DNA of 64,000 nucleotides from the NCBI GenBank assembly GCA_039619475.1, contig CM077115.1, positions 478,776,400 to 478,840,399 of the forward strand. The letters run 5' to 3'. This document shows positions 1 through 11,190 of the stretch, in pieces (positions within the stretch are counted from its first letter, which is position 1; each line of letters begins with the position of its first letter). Under the pieces are notes generated by a model, which searched no databases, had not been told where the DNA came from, and saw only the letters and a program-made list of their open reading frames with translations. A program made the translations under genes and the position numbers. This DNA is from Icerya purchasi. Its lineage: Eukaryota > Arthropoda > Insecta > Hemiptera > Monophlebidae.

Positions 1-489
1 ATCAATTTACCCCCGTTCATGTTTAAACATCAACAAACATTACAATCTTGCACTCGTAAAATAGATGAAGTAAAGCAACCAGCGGTATATAATACTGGGA
101 TTTAACCAAATAAGGATTTCAAATATTTGTAATTTAATAGTAATGAAATTTTCACGTTTTACACGACGAATATTTAGACATTATTTTCGCGACGACCCGC
201 GCCAACATCTCAGAGGTTCTATATGTATACTTAAAATCGAAAAAAAGAAAGAAAAAAAATCGTTATTTCGATAGCCATCTTAATTACGTAAATTCGAAAT
301 ATTTTTACTAAAGTAACAACTCATGAGGACACTGATATTCGAATAGTACTACTTTTTAACACGCTGGCCTGCTTCGTAGCGATGGCCAAAACTGTCTCTT
401 CCTCGACAATTCCATTTATGCGGATAATTTTTTGCCTTTCCTCTTCATAATTCATTTATTGCATCTTTAAACTCTGCACCCATCATTAG
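1..489. other. Non-coding stretch
   Basis: AT-rich sequence with no recognisable coding frame, RNA gene or repeat structure apart from short A-runs near position 240. It is the left flank of the hAT-type MITE that follows. Confidence 0.5.
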
Positions 490-1091
490 CTCCGTAGCAG
501 GCCCGGATTAAGTGTGTATGATAGGCCCGGGGCTACGGAAATATTAGGGGCCCTTTTCGAAAGTGGCAAAATATCAGTTTTATAGAATAACTAGATTTTC
601 TTTAATTTAATTTAATTACATTATTTCGAATTCACGAATTAACATATAATTATTAATGTAAACAAAACTAAATATACAAATAATGGGTAGAATTTTCGAT
701 GCCAAAAAATAATAATATATACATATATACTTATATAAATTTAAACAAGTTTTTTTTTTTTTCTGAAAATTCTTGTATAATAATACTGTTTAAATCTACT
801 GAACGGAGAAAATCTGTTTCGATCGTTAATCTTGATGATGCCGATAATCATTTGTACATATTTTATTTAATCTTTTTAATATCGAAAAAGATCTTTCCGC
901 CTCAATAATTTTTAATCGGTTTAGTTACAAATATATTCTATATGCAATATAAATGATTGGAAAACCATCTATTATTGCACGTTTAACCATCCATGTCGGG
1001 GGTGGGAGCCTCTTGGGGCCCCCACTTTATAAAGCGGGACCCGGGGCTGACGCCCCTCCAGCCCACCCCTAAATCCAGGCCTGCTCCGTAG
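490..1091. mobile_element. hAT-type MITE with 8-bp target duplication
   Basis: The element runs from 498 to 1083 (586 bp). Its left end begins CAGGCCCGGATTAAG and the reverse complement of its right end begins CAGGCCTGGATTTAG, so the ends are imperfect terminal inverted repeats. The same eight bases, CTCCGTAG, flank it on both sides (490-497 and 1084-1091). An 8-bp duplication with CAG...CTG ends is the signature of the hAT superfamily. The inside is AT-rich with GC-rich subterminal parts (520-560 and 1000-1070). It has no transposase frame, so it would depend on an autonomous hAT elsewhere. The duplication is still perfect, so the insertion is not very old. Confidence 0.8.
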
Positions 1092-1253
1092 TCGTCTTTC
1101 CAACGAAAACATATTAATTACATTTTCGCTCCGAAACAACCTGAGCTTGTTACAAATTCTATCTTTTATAAAGTCGGTTGGCCACTTCTTTCTCTATAAA
1201 ATCAGTATTTTTCGAAATGAAATTAAGTCGCAAAAAGGGTTGAGTAGATTTAA

Positions 1254-1611
1254 AGGAGAATGCTCAAGAACCCCGTGGATCACCAAGACATCTAATAAAA
1301 AAGTCCTGGAAACGGCTAAAACAGAGAGAATGCTGGCTGACTGGATTATAAGAAGAAAAGTTGGTTATTTCGGGCATGTTACAAGAGGACCAAAGTACCA
1401 GATATTGCAGCTAATAATCCAGGGAAAAATTGAGGGGAAAAGGAGCGCGGGAAGACGACGAACAGATTGGATCCGGAATATTAAGGGCTGGACCGGCACC
1501 ATTTGTGTTGAAGGCCTGATACATAGAGCCAGACAGTGAACGCATTTTGATCGCTTACAACCTAGTAGGGTATAGCACCCCAAGAAGAAGAAGAAGAAGA
1601 AGAAGAAGAAG
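1254..1611 (+). pseudogene. 5'-truncated RTE-clade LINE, C-terminal end of ORF2
   Basis: The frame ending at 1539 carries the conserved tail of RTE-type ORF2 proteins: TSNKKVLE, then RRKVGYFGHV, then QLIIQGKIEGKR followed by GRRRTDWIRNI and a WTG motif. In this family the region lies after the reverse transcriptase and binds nucleic acid. A second frame continues with NLVGYSTP directly into an (AAG)n run at 1582-1611, which is how many RTE copies end. The eight bases AGATTTAA occur at 1246-1253 and again at 1610-1617 after the tail, so this is probably the target duplication and 1254 the truncation point. The reverse transcriptase and endonuclease are absent, so the copy is dead. Confidence 0.75.
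1582..1611 (+). repeat. (AAG)n tail of the RTE copy
   Basis: About ten AAG units that form the 3' end of the RTE fragment. Such 3' microsatellite tails are typical of the clade. Confidence 0.85.
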
Positions 1612-1619
1612 ATTTAATA

Positions 1620-4117
1620 ATTCTAGGAACTTTATTATTTTATTATTACTAAAAAGATTAAAATTCGAATATGTGCTTAAACAAAGCAGATATCGAACTA
1701 AAAAAAATAAAATACATTATGTATTATTAAGTAAATTAAGCGCACCAATAAAATATATTTCATTTTTATTACATACACCTGACGCGCGTTTCGAAAACTA
1801 AAAATACATCGTATTTATTTTTTTGGAATTTCGGATGCGTAAGCGGTTGTATAATAACGAATTGAAATGACGACGGTATAAATTTCTAGCAGAAAATTCA
1901 TTAAGAGTTCCGACATTCCATGCATAAAAACAACATAACTGGAAACAAAAAAACATAACGAGTAATGTAACGAGTAATGTAACAAACACTTGGTAATGTC
2001 GCATGATGTATATAAGATCGGGTTACTTTCGCAGATCTCTCCTCAATAAGGCGTTTCGACGTCGCTACGCTCCAGTTACGTTTTCTTTTCGAAATTCCAA
2101 ACAAATGTTATTCTTATTCGCGGAGGGGAAACATTCAATCAAATGTCTTTCCGCATGTCGTTTTCCAGCAAACGTATAGTTTTTCTCTATTTTATGTTGA
2201 TCTGCGCGATTTCCGGTTTCTTTGATTGCGTTTGATTTATGTATAGTATACATTAGAATTTTACTTCTTCGTCTCGTGTCGGTTAGCATCTCCGACTGAA
2301 CTGAACGGTGTGCGATATAATTTCCCTCGAGGCCGTTATAGAGCTAGAGCTATCCCCCAATTCAATGTAAATTCCGTTTGTTGTTGTTTTTTTGCATGTC
2401 GCACTTTTTTTTCTTTCTTTTTTTCTTTTCATATCTGCATTTTGAATAATATTTGGATTACACTTTCATTTTAACAATACGTTTTCGGTTATTTATATTT
2501 TGGTTCACTGGTATTCCGGATCACCTTCATTTTTAGTGGTTAACAGGGAGTATCTTTAAATTCGCCGAAGTGTAATAACGTAACGCAATGGTTATTATTA
2601 TATGGTCGAGACTCTGATAGCAGGTGAAGAAACGGGCGAAAACGAAAAATATTTACAATCGCGCATTATACACATTAGATTTCCACAAGACTTCTTCAAC
2701 GTTGTCCCCGTCAGATGGATAAAACGAAAGTCAGTTAAAAGTTTTTATAATTTATCCGTTTATCATATTTCTAATCTACCGATAATACGCATTTAGATTA
2801 GAAATATTTTTACACGCTGAAAGTATCGATTATTATGTGAATATTACTTAATTAACCTGAAAATGCTGTAGTATGTACCTTCGTCCGGACTCTTGTTACA
2901 TTTTTTCGTAATTTATACGGAAGGTTCTTTACAACTAATGATTGATTTAGCGTTTTTTCTTTTTTATCAATTTAAAAACGTAATAATAAAGCTAAACTTT
3001 ACACAAAGCATACTGCCGCTCTTTTTCCTTATTTAACTTTACGAAAATTTTCGGCTTCGTCCAGAATGACACCAGCAGCCGGTTGTTAAGTTTCTCTAAA
3101 CAATGCGATTTATCAAAATATTATAAAATATACGCCAAAATTGTCAGCCCCCCCCCCCCGAGTGTAATTCTCTGGTAAGTTTGGCGAAATCCAAACATCT
3201 TTTCCGGTCTAGCCAATTAATACCTGAATAAACGAGTGCGGTCGTTTAAACAAATATCAAAAAAAACATATATACGGAAGCGTTTTATTAGGTATTCAGA
3301 ACCATTGCGCTAAATCGCTTTTTTTTATTTTTTTTTATTTTTTTACAGATAACGAAAAAAAAAAAAAAAAAGAAAAAGAAGTATAAACGGGGTTCTCTAA
3401 TATGGACGAAGGAAAATTTAAAATTTATTCTAAACAATTTTGTTCGACTGCTCACTAGAAAAAGTCGTAAAAAAACCTCGAAATCTACAGAAATAAAACC
3501 AGATTTACTACGCGTAAGGCATTGTGGAAACACGAACGCTGTTCCAGTAATACAGTGTACAAAGAGGAGAAAAAAATGCACCGATATCAGTTTCGAGGTA
3601 AATACGAGATTAACCTTGCTATTTTCTTATTGAACAACCCCGTCCTTGAACGTCATTTCGATGCAGAAGTTTTCTCGGTAATTATTTTAAGCGATCCTAG
3701 CGTGCCGAATATACACGATTCGTAAGATAGCCGAAAAGTCAAGCGGCAGTTCGGCAATCGGAAAAAAAAAACAAATACAGAAATTTAAATTTTGAAAAAA
3801 AAAAATCGAAAATACTTCTTTATTTAATATTAACGAACGATATTTCCCCGAAAGTAACATTACTCGCTTAAACCAGCGGAAAATTCAATCTGAGTCAGCT
3901 TAAGACCAAATTATATTAAGAGCACTTATCTCCAGCTCGTACTCTACTTGGATGTTTTTATCGCGTAATTATGACAATTTTGATCAAATTTTAAGTAAAA
4001 TCGTCTCGTTTTAATAAGAAGAGGAGTCTCGTTAACTTTATGTAAAATTATCACGGTCTAGATAACGAAACTTCTGCGCCAATTGTGGCCCACCGTAGTG
4101 GTGAAAAATCTGCCTGA

Positions 4118-4121
<4 letters not shown>
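1620..4121. other. Non-coding stretch, no recognised element
   Basis: AT-rich sequence with frequent CpG. Short open frames at 2602-2796 (+) and 3288-3581 (-) show no motif I recognise and look like chance. A run of twelve C lies at 3148-3159 and A/T homopolymers near 3320-3370. Confidence 0.4.
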
Positions 4122-4178
<57 letters not shown>

Positions 4179-4192
4179 ATATATGTATATAT
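4122..4192. repeat. (TA)n microsatellite
   Basis: A nearly pure TA run of about 50 bases followed by interrupted TA/TG units. Confidence 0.95.
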
Positions 4193-4811
4193 GAGGTGAA
4201 TGAAAAAATACAGTTTTAATTGAAAATAAACGAATAAAATTTTACAAACAACTTTACTCGAATTTCCAATTTAGTATGTAGTCTAGGGTTTTTTTTTTTG
4301 TTTTATAAAAATTTTATTTATTTACTTTTTATTAAAAATGTGTAGGTACCCTTTAGCTTTTTTTTTTTTTCGTTTTTTAGATTGTTCTTGAAGTATTACT
4401 TTTACATTTAGGCGAGCATCGAAAGGATCTACAGCAAAAGTTTTCAGGAAAATTCATTTTGCTAGCTGAACAATTTTTCACTAAAATAGATCGAGAAGAT
4501 AAAAGTGTTTTCTATTGTTCGGCGCCGTCTATGGTTTTATTTTTTCCTCGATAAGGGAAATTTTTAGCATTATACTGTGACTTGTCGAAGTATTTAGGGG
4601 AGCTCCCACTTTTTGGAGGAGGGATCCTTCTTTGCAGAGTACAGCATTTAACTTTAAGCTATCCTTTGGAAAATTTTAACGTTGGTTAATTTAAGCTTGA
4701 CGAAATTTTAAAAAATGTCCAACACAGATTATACTCGGTTTCCAAAGTTTTATGAGGCACAAAAAGAAAAAAAAAAGTAAATTATCTACACTACATGCAG
4801 ATACATCCGTG

Positions 4812-5106
4812 CATGGATATGTCTTATTTTCCCTCAGCTAAAAAATGTCCAATGTAAAATTCCAGGAGGTCTTCACTCTCCGATACTACTTGATACTATG
4901 GTAGCATCAGTTATTTTGATATTATGGTAGCAGCAGTTATTTTGATACTGTGGTAGCAGCAGTTATTTTGATCACCCATATAATTAATATCACACGGTTC
5001 AGTTGACATAACTTATATGTTTTAATTAAATAGCGTGACAGTTTTTACTTTTAAAAAAAGCGTGACGAACAATTTGGCTGATCCCCACCGGTAAGACATA
5101 TCCATG
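4812..5106. repeat. 15-bp inverted repeat enclosing a tandem repeat
   Basis: CATGGATATGTCTTA at 4812-4826 is exactly inverted at 5092-5106, about 265 bp away. The enclosed part holds three 26-bp tandem units at 4891-4968. The arrangement resembles a small MITE, but no target duplication is visible next to the arms, so the call is open. Confidence 0.4.
4891..4968. repeat. Three-copy 26-bp tandem repeat
   Basis: Units at 4891-4916, 4917-4942 and 4943-4968 share TGRTAGCAKCAGTTATTT with only a few differences, mostly in the first half (ACTATG, ATTATG, ACTGTG). Confidence 0.85.
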
Positions 5107-6599
5107 TCAAAAATTAATATATTCTACTTTATTTACGAAGCATTCGTTGTTAAAGAATCAGGTCGAGAAATGACAAAAAAAAACAAAAAAAAAACAACAA
5201 ACAAATCCGCATAAAAAAAACATCGAAAAAGTTTTATTTTTGTAGCGTGACATTTTTAAACGGACATTAATTAATTTACCATCTTGTTTTTTTTTTTAGT
5301 ATAATACACATCACAAGTAATTGTGTAAGTTATAAAATCGAGCATTTCGTGAAACGTGTAACATTTTCAAAAACATCTGAATTACTTTTTGTTAGAAATA
5401 TGCAATAGTTTCAGTTACCCTCGGTATTTATTTTTTATCTCTTACAACAGACAAACATACGTATATAGTGAGCTAGCGAACGAAATCATAAGTCGCATTA
5501 AATAAATATCAGGGAAAATAAGTTTAATAGCAATTTTACCCCGTTTGTTTTTTTTTTGTTTTACACGAAAAAAATAATATGATAACATTTTTTTGGATTC
5601 ATGTTTGTTTTTTTTTCTTCTTTTCAAGACGTGTGAGTAAATTTTACGCAATTTGCGAAATAAACACACGAAGTATAATTATATGAAAAACGTCCAAGTT
5701 CGTTTTGCAATTTAGGATTTAGGTGGAATATGCGAAAAATGGGAAGATCGTATAAAAGAAAAAGAAAATTATACAGTTTTGGTAAACACCGCGTTAATAA
5801 TCGTTTCGGTTATCCGAAATGTCGTAAGTAATTTCCCGAAAACACACGGGGTGTTTATTATCCGAAAAAAAACATTTTTAACTTTTAAGCGGCATCGTGA
5901 AAGTTGCGAATTTTTAATCATCGTCGTCGAATGACTTTTTGGAAATAACGCTCTCTCGGTCGACTATATATCGGGGATATGCTTTCGAGCGTAATGAAAA
6001 AAAAAAAAAAAAACGAAAACGGTGAATTTGAATTTGTGATAAAATAAAAAAAAATCGTTCGCCGGAAAGAGACATATTACTTCGAATTCAAATATACAAT
6101 TTAATAAGGCAAAAACTACCCCTCCGATTCGCAATTTGGTTTAAACCAATCGGTGGGGGGAGCACGTTAAAACCGCTCTTATTGTAATGATGACAAATTG
6201 TTTTCCGAAATATCGCCCCTAGTGTACGGCAAAATTTGGGCAATTAAAAAATTCTCGGTATCAAAAACGGAAAATGAAAAAAAAAAACGAGAAATATAAA
6301 TTTACCTTGACAGAGGAACGTTTCCAGTTGCGCGAGAAAAATAATAATACAAACGAGGGTGCGTGATGCGACTTCCGAGTTGTTGTACCACCGATTCATT
6401 GTTGCCGATTAAAATACGATCCGAAAAACATCCACGCGACCGCTTTGAAATATTCGAATTTCAAAAAGTATTAGCAGAATACAAAAAAAAAAAAAAAAAA
6501 AAAAAAACGAAAAAAAAACCAAACACACGCACACGCAGAAGACGAACTGAAATTTAAAATCGAATTTTTTTTTTAGAAATAAAGAAAAAAGAAAAAAAA

Positions 6600-7920
6600 G
6601 TAAAATAAAGGAAGAAGCGACAGATAATTTTAAACGGTAATGCGATCGTAAACGACGCGAAATTTATGTCGGACTCGCGAAGAGACTCGCCCCAGAATAT
6701 TACGCTAGTAAAGGGACATTTTATTTTCGAAAAATCACAAAAGCGTTCCCAAAACTAGGCATTTTCGTGAACAGAACAGCGTGATTTCATGGGTTTTCGG
6801 TGCATTATCGTTAGTGCGCCGCCTGGTCGCGAAAATTTCGTCGTCGTACGATTTCGCGTATGTAAAATATTCTAATTTCGGAAAGGAAATCGCGTCACAG
6901 AAAGTAGCTCGCCGTCGACTAGAAGATCTAGACTGGAAAGGCGATTCTTCCGCGTGCCCATTCGAAGTCGCTGATATGGAATTCGGTCGGCGCGCACGCA
7001 CATGCGCCCTGAAACATTTTATTATCTTTCCCCCCTGAGGGATTGCCGGTTGTGTTTGGGGTTTCGCCGGGATCGGGGGAATTCGAAAGAAGGCTTGTTT
7101 TTAATCCCGGTTTATTTACATTTTTTTTCTGGCTGACATTTTTCCCTCGGTCGTTTTTTTCTTTTTCGACTTTTTTTTTCGCCGCCATCGCCGCCGCGCG
7201 TGTTCTTATCAGATTTTAAATTCTTCGCGAGAAAAGAAAAATTAAAAAGAAGGAAAAAGCGGACGAGTGAAAATACGAAATATAATTGCATACCGAGCAA
7301 CTCTCCTCGGAACTCTCCTCGGAACTCCTAACGGAACTCTCCTCGGAACTGCTAACGGAAGGGTTGCATAAATTATTACGTGCTCGTACATCGGGGCAGT
7401 ATTTGTTTTTTCTAAACAGCCGCTACTCGGAACGGGCTGGTAATTTATATATTTTTATTAGCTCAACATCGAGCGCTCGCCCGGTGCTGTACAATAATTT
7501 CTTTATTGTTTCGGGTAGAGACGATGTTGCCGGCGGTTTTCCGAGCCGACTCCTAGCAATATGTCGTCGCGGAACATGTATTAAACTGTCGACATGAAGG
7601 TGTAGAGTAACACAATCGGCCCTGTTGGCCCGATACACACACGGGCCACCGGCCAGCACATCTTGATAAGAGGAAAAATTACAGTGCCGCGCGGCACTAA
7701 CGCACACATACGCAGCCGAGTTTGGCGACGGCCAAAGAGAATCGGCCGTTCCGGAAAATCCGATGTGTAATTTCGTGGAATGTAAATTTACAGCCGGATC
7801 CGGAATTTTGTGAAAAACCTTCGTGATTTCTTTCGTCGACGGAACGGATTGTTCTAGCCGGAATTATGTTGCTTGTGACGTGAGCGCGCACCTACCATCT
7901 TTAAAACTACACTTTAAACA
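6600..7920. other. CpG-rich, TE-poor block
   Basis: Compared with its surroundings this block is richer in G+C and CpG (for example the cluster at 7180-7200) and contains no recognisable transposon debris. Several short open frames occur on both strands (6735-7001, 6781-7038, 7286-7597, 7423-7707), as expected when stop codons are rarer, and none shows a known domain. It could be a promoter or unannotated 5' exon region of a host gene, but the sequence gives no direct proof. Confidence 0.25.
7303..7362 (+). repeat. 12-bp tandem repeat
   Basis: Five 12-bp units starting at 7303, 7315, 7327, 7339 and 7351. Three read CTCCTCGGAACT and the third and fifth are CTAACGG variants. The repeat keeps frame and encodes a SSELLTE-like stretch in a 103-codon frame, but that frame is otherwise unremarkable. 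Confidence 0.85.
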
Positions 7921-8300
7921 AACATTAACGACTCCGATAACGTGTGAACGAATAGAGTACTTTTGAAATCGCTGAGATATTTTCAAATTAGGACACCGAC
8001 CAAGATTGAACTTGTTCTTTTTTTCTTTTTCTTTCGCTTAGTTTTCTTTTTTCCGTACAAGAACGACGCTGTTGTGATCAACATTAATGTAAAATTCAAT
8101 AATTAATGTTAAAAAAAATGGCATTTGAATAGGATTTTTGGATATTTACCTATTATACCAATAGGAGAAATTCCCGAAAATTTTTGTAAACATTTAACTT
8201 TATAAAACACTCAAAAAAATGTAAAACATTGCGATTTAAAAAGGTAACTAAAACTCTTCGAAAAAAAAAAAAAAAATCATTTAAAATCTAACAAAAAAAA
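7921..8300. other. Non-coding stretch
   Basis: AT-rich sequence between the CpG-rich block and the Tc1-like pseudogene. The end of the transposon may lie here, but I could not identify terminal inverted repeats with confidence. Confidence 0.35.
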
Positions 8301-8317
8301 AACAATTAATACTTGGT

Positions 8318-9240
8318 AAGAAAAACCTTTTTACACTATTACGGCAGACGTTGACATCGACCCAACCAGTTTATCAGTTGTGTAGCCGGTGGAATTAACA
8401 ACACCTCTTTTAGCTCCTTTCTGTTAGAAATTTTATTTTCACGTACTTTTCGATATCCAATATTTCCAACACAAGTTCTCTGTCAGTGGCGCCCTATGTC
8501 TGGTGACTGCGGGGCAGTTTCAATCACTTTTGGCCTGTTATAAAGCAGCTAAATGCGAACTAGCCATGATTTATGTTTAGGGTCATTGTCTTGATAAAAA
8601 CTAAAACGCTGTTTTGATTTTAAATTTTTTGTTTTTAAAACGTTAACATACATTTCGGCATTCGTGTCGCAAATTCCCCACTTCTGAGGCTGAAAAACAC
8701 CTCCAAACCACCACACTTCCGCCCCCGCGTTTAACTGTAGCGTTTAAATTATGTTTTTTTCCAACTGTCCTTTTGATTTTTGCCACACTTTCCAACGTCC
8801 GTCATAAATTTACTTTCGTCCGTAAATATAACCGATTTCCAAGAATTAAAATCGCGCTGTTGATTTTCTCTAGAGAAATTTAAGTGTTTTTTCTTTTTTC
8901 TTTAGTTTTTGGTTACGTTCTTTTACGAGATGTAGCCGTTCTTCTTTTTAATGTTTCGACGGATGGTTTGCCGGTGAACTTTCAGTTGAAGGTGTTGCAG
9001 AAACTCCGAATTCCGACACGTGAATTGTGGGATTTTTCTTTACTTCCTTCATGATGAATCGCTCGTCCCACGGTGTGTCAATTTAAACGTGGTTGTCCTT
9101 TCTGAGGAATAAAATCTAACCTGGCGTTCAAGATTAAATCTTCGACGAATACAAAAGTACAGTAACTTCTTTTTTTAACATTCGACGAATTTCACGATAA
9201 TTTGATCGATTAAAATTAGTTAGTTTTCGCACTTCGATGC
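8318..9240 (-). pseudogene. Decayed Tc1-like transposase (Tc1/mariner superfamily)
   Basis: Read on the minus strand this is a Tc1-type cut-and-paste transposase broken by stops and frameshifts. From N to C terminus there is a helix-turn-helix part near 9060-8960 (KEVKKNPTIHV, then HRQTIRR), the first catalytic aspartate in VIFTDESKF at about 8830-8806, a GG...WWFGGVF-like segment near 8700, the second aspartate in YQDNDPKHKSWL around 8593-8550, and RPKVIETAPQSPD near 8500. After PQSPD the usual NPIENLW, which holds the third acidic residue, is lost. The enzyme cannot be active. Clear terminal inverted repeats were not found. Confidence 0.8.
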
Positions 9241-9249
9241 TCGTATTTT

Positions 9250-10490
9250 TTTTACCTTTTCGCGATATTTTTAATCGTACTTTACGCGGAGATGACACAC
9301 CTAGTGTGACGAGCGATTACGTAAAAGCCTTTGTGTACAGGTGTGAGTCATCTGATGACACATAGTGTCAGATAAATGAATCATCTTCGTGAAGTGTAGC
9401 ATTGAAGGGATAGGTGACCGAATTCATTTTTGTAACCTTCAAATGATGAGTTTTTTTGCAATTTTAATTAGAACGGGATTCCCAGGTTTAGTCAGTATCA
9501 ATCGTTAATTGACAAGAACGCGAAATGAAATTATTCTCTCTCGAAAACCCGGTATTTATTACGAAAGAGCGCGCAACAATACGAATAAATTCAAAACTCT
9601 TAAAAAGGCTGTTTCGAAGACGACATTCGAATAATAAGAAAACGAAAAGAAAAAGGAATATACCGAAAAAGTAGGATGATAAACGAAGACGATGTTATGA
9701 ACGAATCGGAAATGAACATGGGAAGTTCAGCTAACTGTCGGAACGAATAAAATGTGCGAACGCAAGATAAATATAGGAAATGATGATAACAAATCGGTCA
9801 TCATAAATAATATGCTAGGCCCGATGAACACCGACCGCCCCCTCCCACAGATATCAGAGATAACGATTAGTAGTAATTCGGCTATTATGCACGATTATAA
9901 CTAATACGGAGAGTAATAATTAGATAAATTAATATTAACAATTTTATATGTGTAAGGTAACAAAAAAACAAAAGAAAGAACTGAAATTAATAACTTTAAT
10001 TTCTACTTATTTACTATTAGAAATAACAGTCAGCTCGAAATAACACCAGAGAAATGTAGGAAAGTGAATACACCCGAGAGAAAAACAACTCGCCCCAGTA
10101 TTCTCTTCAAATCCATTATAAAAGGCTTAATTTCATAATGACACTCTTTCAATAGTATCGCACTTAACTTCACTCACCGTTCAAAAATAGCATTGCCCAT
10201 TAAAACTGACTTTTCTTTAAAAATTATGAAAAATTATCATTAAGTACTCAAGTCCCCAATTTTTATTTATTAATGGCAATGTCATTCTTGTGCCCCGGGG
10301 GTAATATGAAAAAGCAGTTAATGTATAGAATTTTTGTGTTGCGTTCTGAAATAGATATTTCTACGCAAACTGTAAATTACTATTTTTTTTTAAAGAATCA
10401 CTTAGTGAAATGGGAACTTTCTATGTCCCTAAGGCGCTACCCAAAACATTCAATTTACATTCATTACATGCATACATACATACATATACA
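9250..10490. other. Non-coding stretch
   Basis: No coding frame recognised. Two similar copies of GATGACACA..TAGTGT lie at about 9291 and 9354 and may be remnants of the Tc1 element's terminal region. The remainder is AT-rich. Confidence 0.35.
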
Positions 10491-10492
10491 TA

Positions 10493-11141
10493 CATATATA
10501 TATATATATATAACTCGGCCATTTTGGCCTCGCAAGGAGCTGTGCCCTTTGACCCCTCTTGCTTTCATTTCTGTCTCTTTCTCTTCTATATTTTGTATAA
10601 AATGATCAAAATTTAAAACGTAATTCTTACTGGCATCAAAACAAAAAAAAAAATAACATAATCACAAAAATCATATCCTAACATTTAACTTTCATTATAT
10701 AAAAAATTTCGTCGCGATAGCCTAGTTGCTAGAGCGTTTGACTTCCGTTTCCGATCCCGAGCGACGACAAACTTATTACAAGAATAAATAAATAAATTAA
10801 ATAATCGCTAATAGTCACGTGGAAGGCAATGGAAAACCACCACGTTCAACATCATATGCGCGCTAGGTCAGTACACAACAAACCCACACGGGTCTGAATG
10901 TAGTCTTGCGTGTGTACACCTGCGTTGCATATAATAATTGCCTGGTACACTACCTATATCTGTACAACTGAGATGTACGAATAGGTAGTTGCCGACGCTT
11001 AGAAGCTGAGTATGGCACTATAAAAATAAATATATATAAAATTAAGACATTGTTTCGTTACATTTTTCGTTACATATTTTGTTACATGAAACTGTGACAT
11101 TTTTTCTAATGGGGGTAGCCTAAGAGTTACATTGTAATTAA

Positions 11142-11188
<47 letters not shown>
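10493..11188 (-). mobile_element. (TA)n-flanked repeat family, copy A, split by a SINE
   Basis: Parts at 10512-10704 and 11042-11145 match, in reverse complement, the copy at 57043-57465. Shared landmarks are ACTCGGCCATTTTGGC, TTTCTGTCTCTTTCTCTTCT, CCTAACATTTAACTTTCATT and the GTTACAT-type motifs. The two parts are separated by a SINE (10705-11032), so the repeat is older than the SINE. Both outer edges run into TA microsatellite (10493-10512 and 11146-11188). It encodes no protein. The family is compared in the findings. Confidence 0.75.
10696..11041 (+). mobile_element. tRNA-headed SINE, copy 1
   Basis: The head at 10711-10775 has an RNA polymerase III box A (TAGCCTAGTTG) and a box-B-like TTCCGATCCC, so it derives from a tRNA. 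The body continues through a CACGTGGAAGGCAATGG motif and ends with GTACGAATAGGTAGTTGCC before an A/T-rich tail near 11020-11035. TATATAAAA occurs at 10696-10704 and at 11033-11041 and is the likely target duplication. Compared with the copy at 56 kb the body has lost an internal piece. SINEs encode nothing and are copied by LINE enzymes. Confidence 0.8.

Positions 11189-11189
<1 letters not shown>

Positions 11190-11190
<1 letters not shown>

Larger units (their letters stand above)
4193..6600. other. Non-coding stretch
   Basis: AT-rich with long A-runs (5180-5220, 5998-6015, 6482-6508). Contains a small tandem repeat and a short inverted repeat listed separately. No protein motif was recognised in any frame. 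Confidence 0.4.

Noticed and set aside
4122..4192. TA-rich run as a possible replication origin or regulatory element
   Set aside because: Plain (TA)n microsatellites recur many times in this window and carry no further signal.
10711..10775. Possible functional tRNA gene
   Set aside because: Box A and B are present but the cloverleaf is imperfect and the sequence continues into a SINE body shared with other loci.
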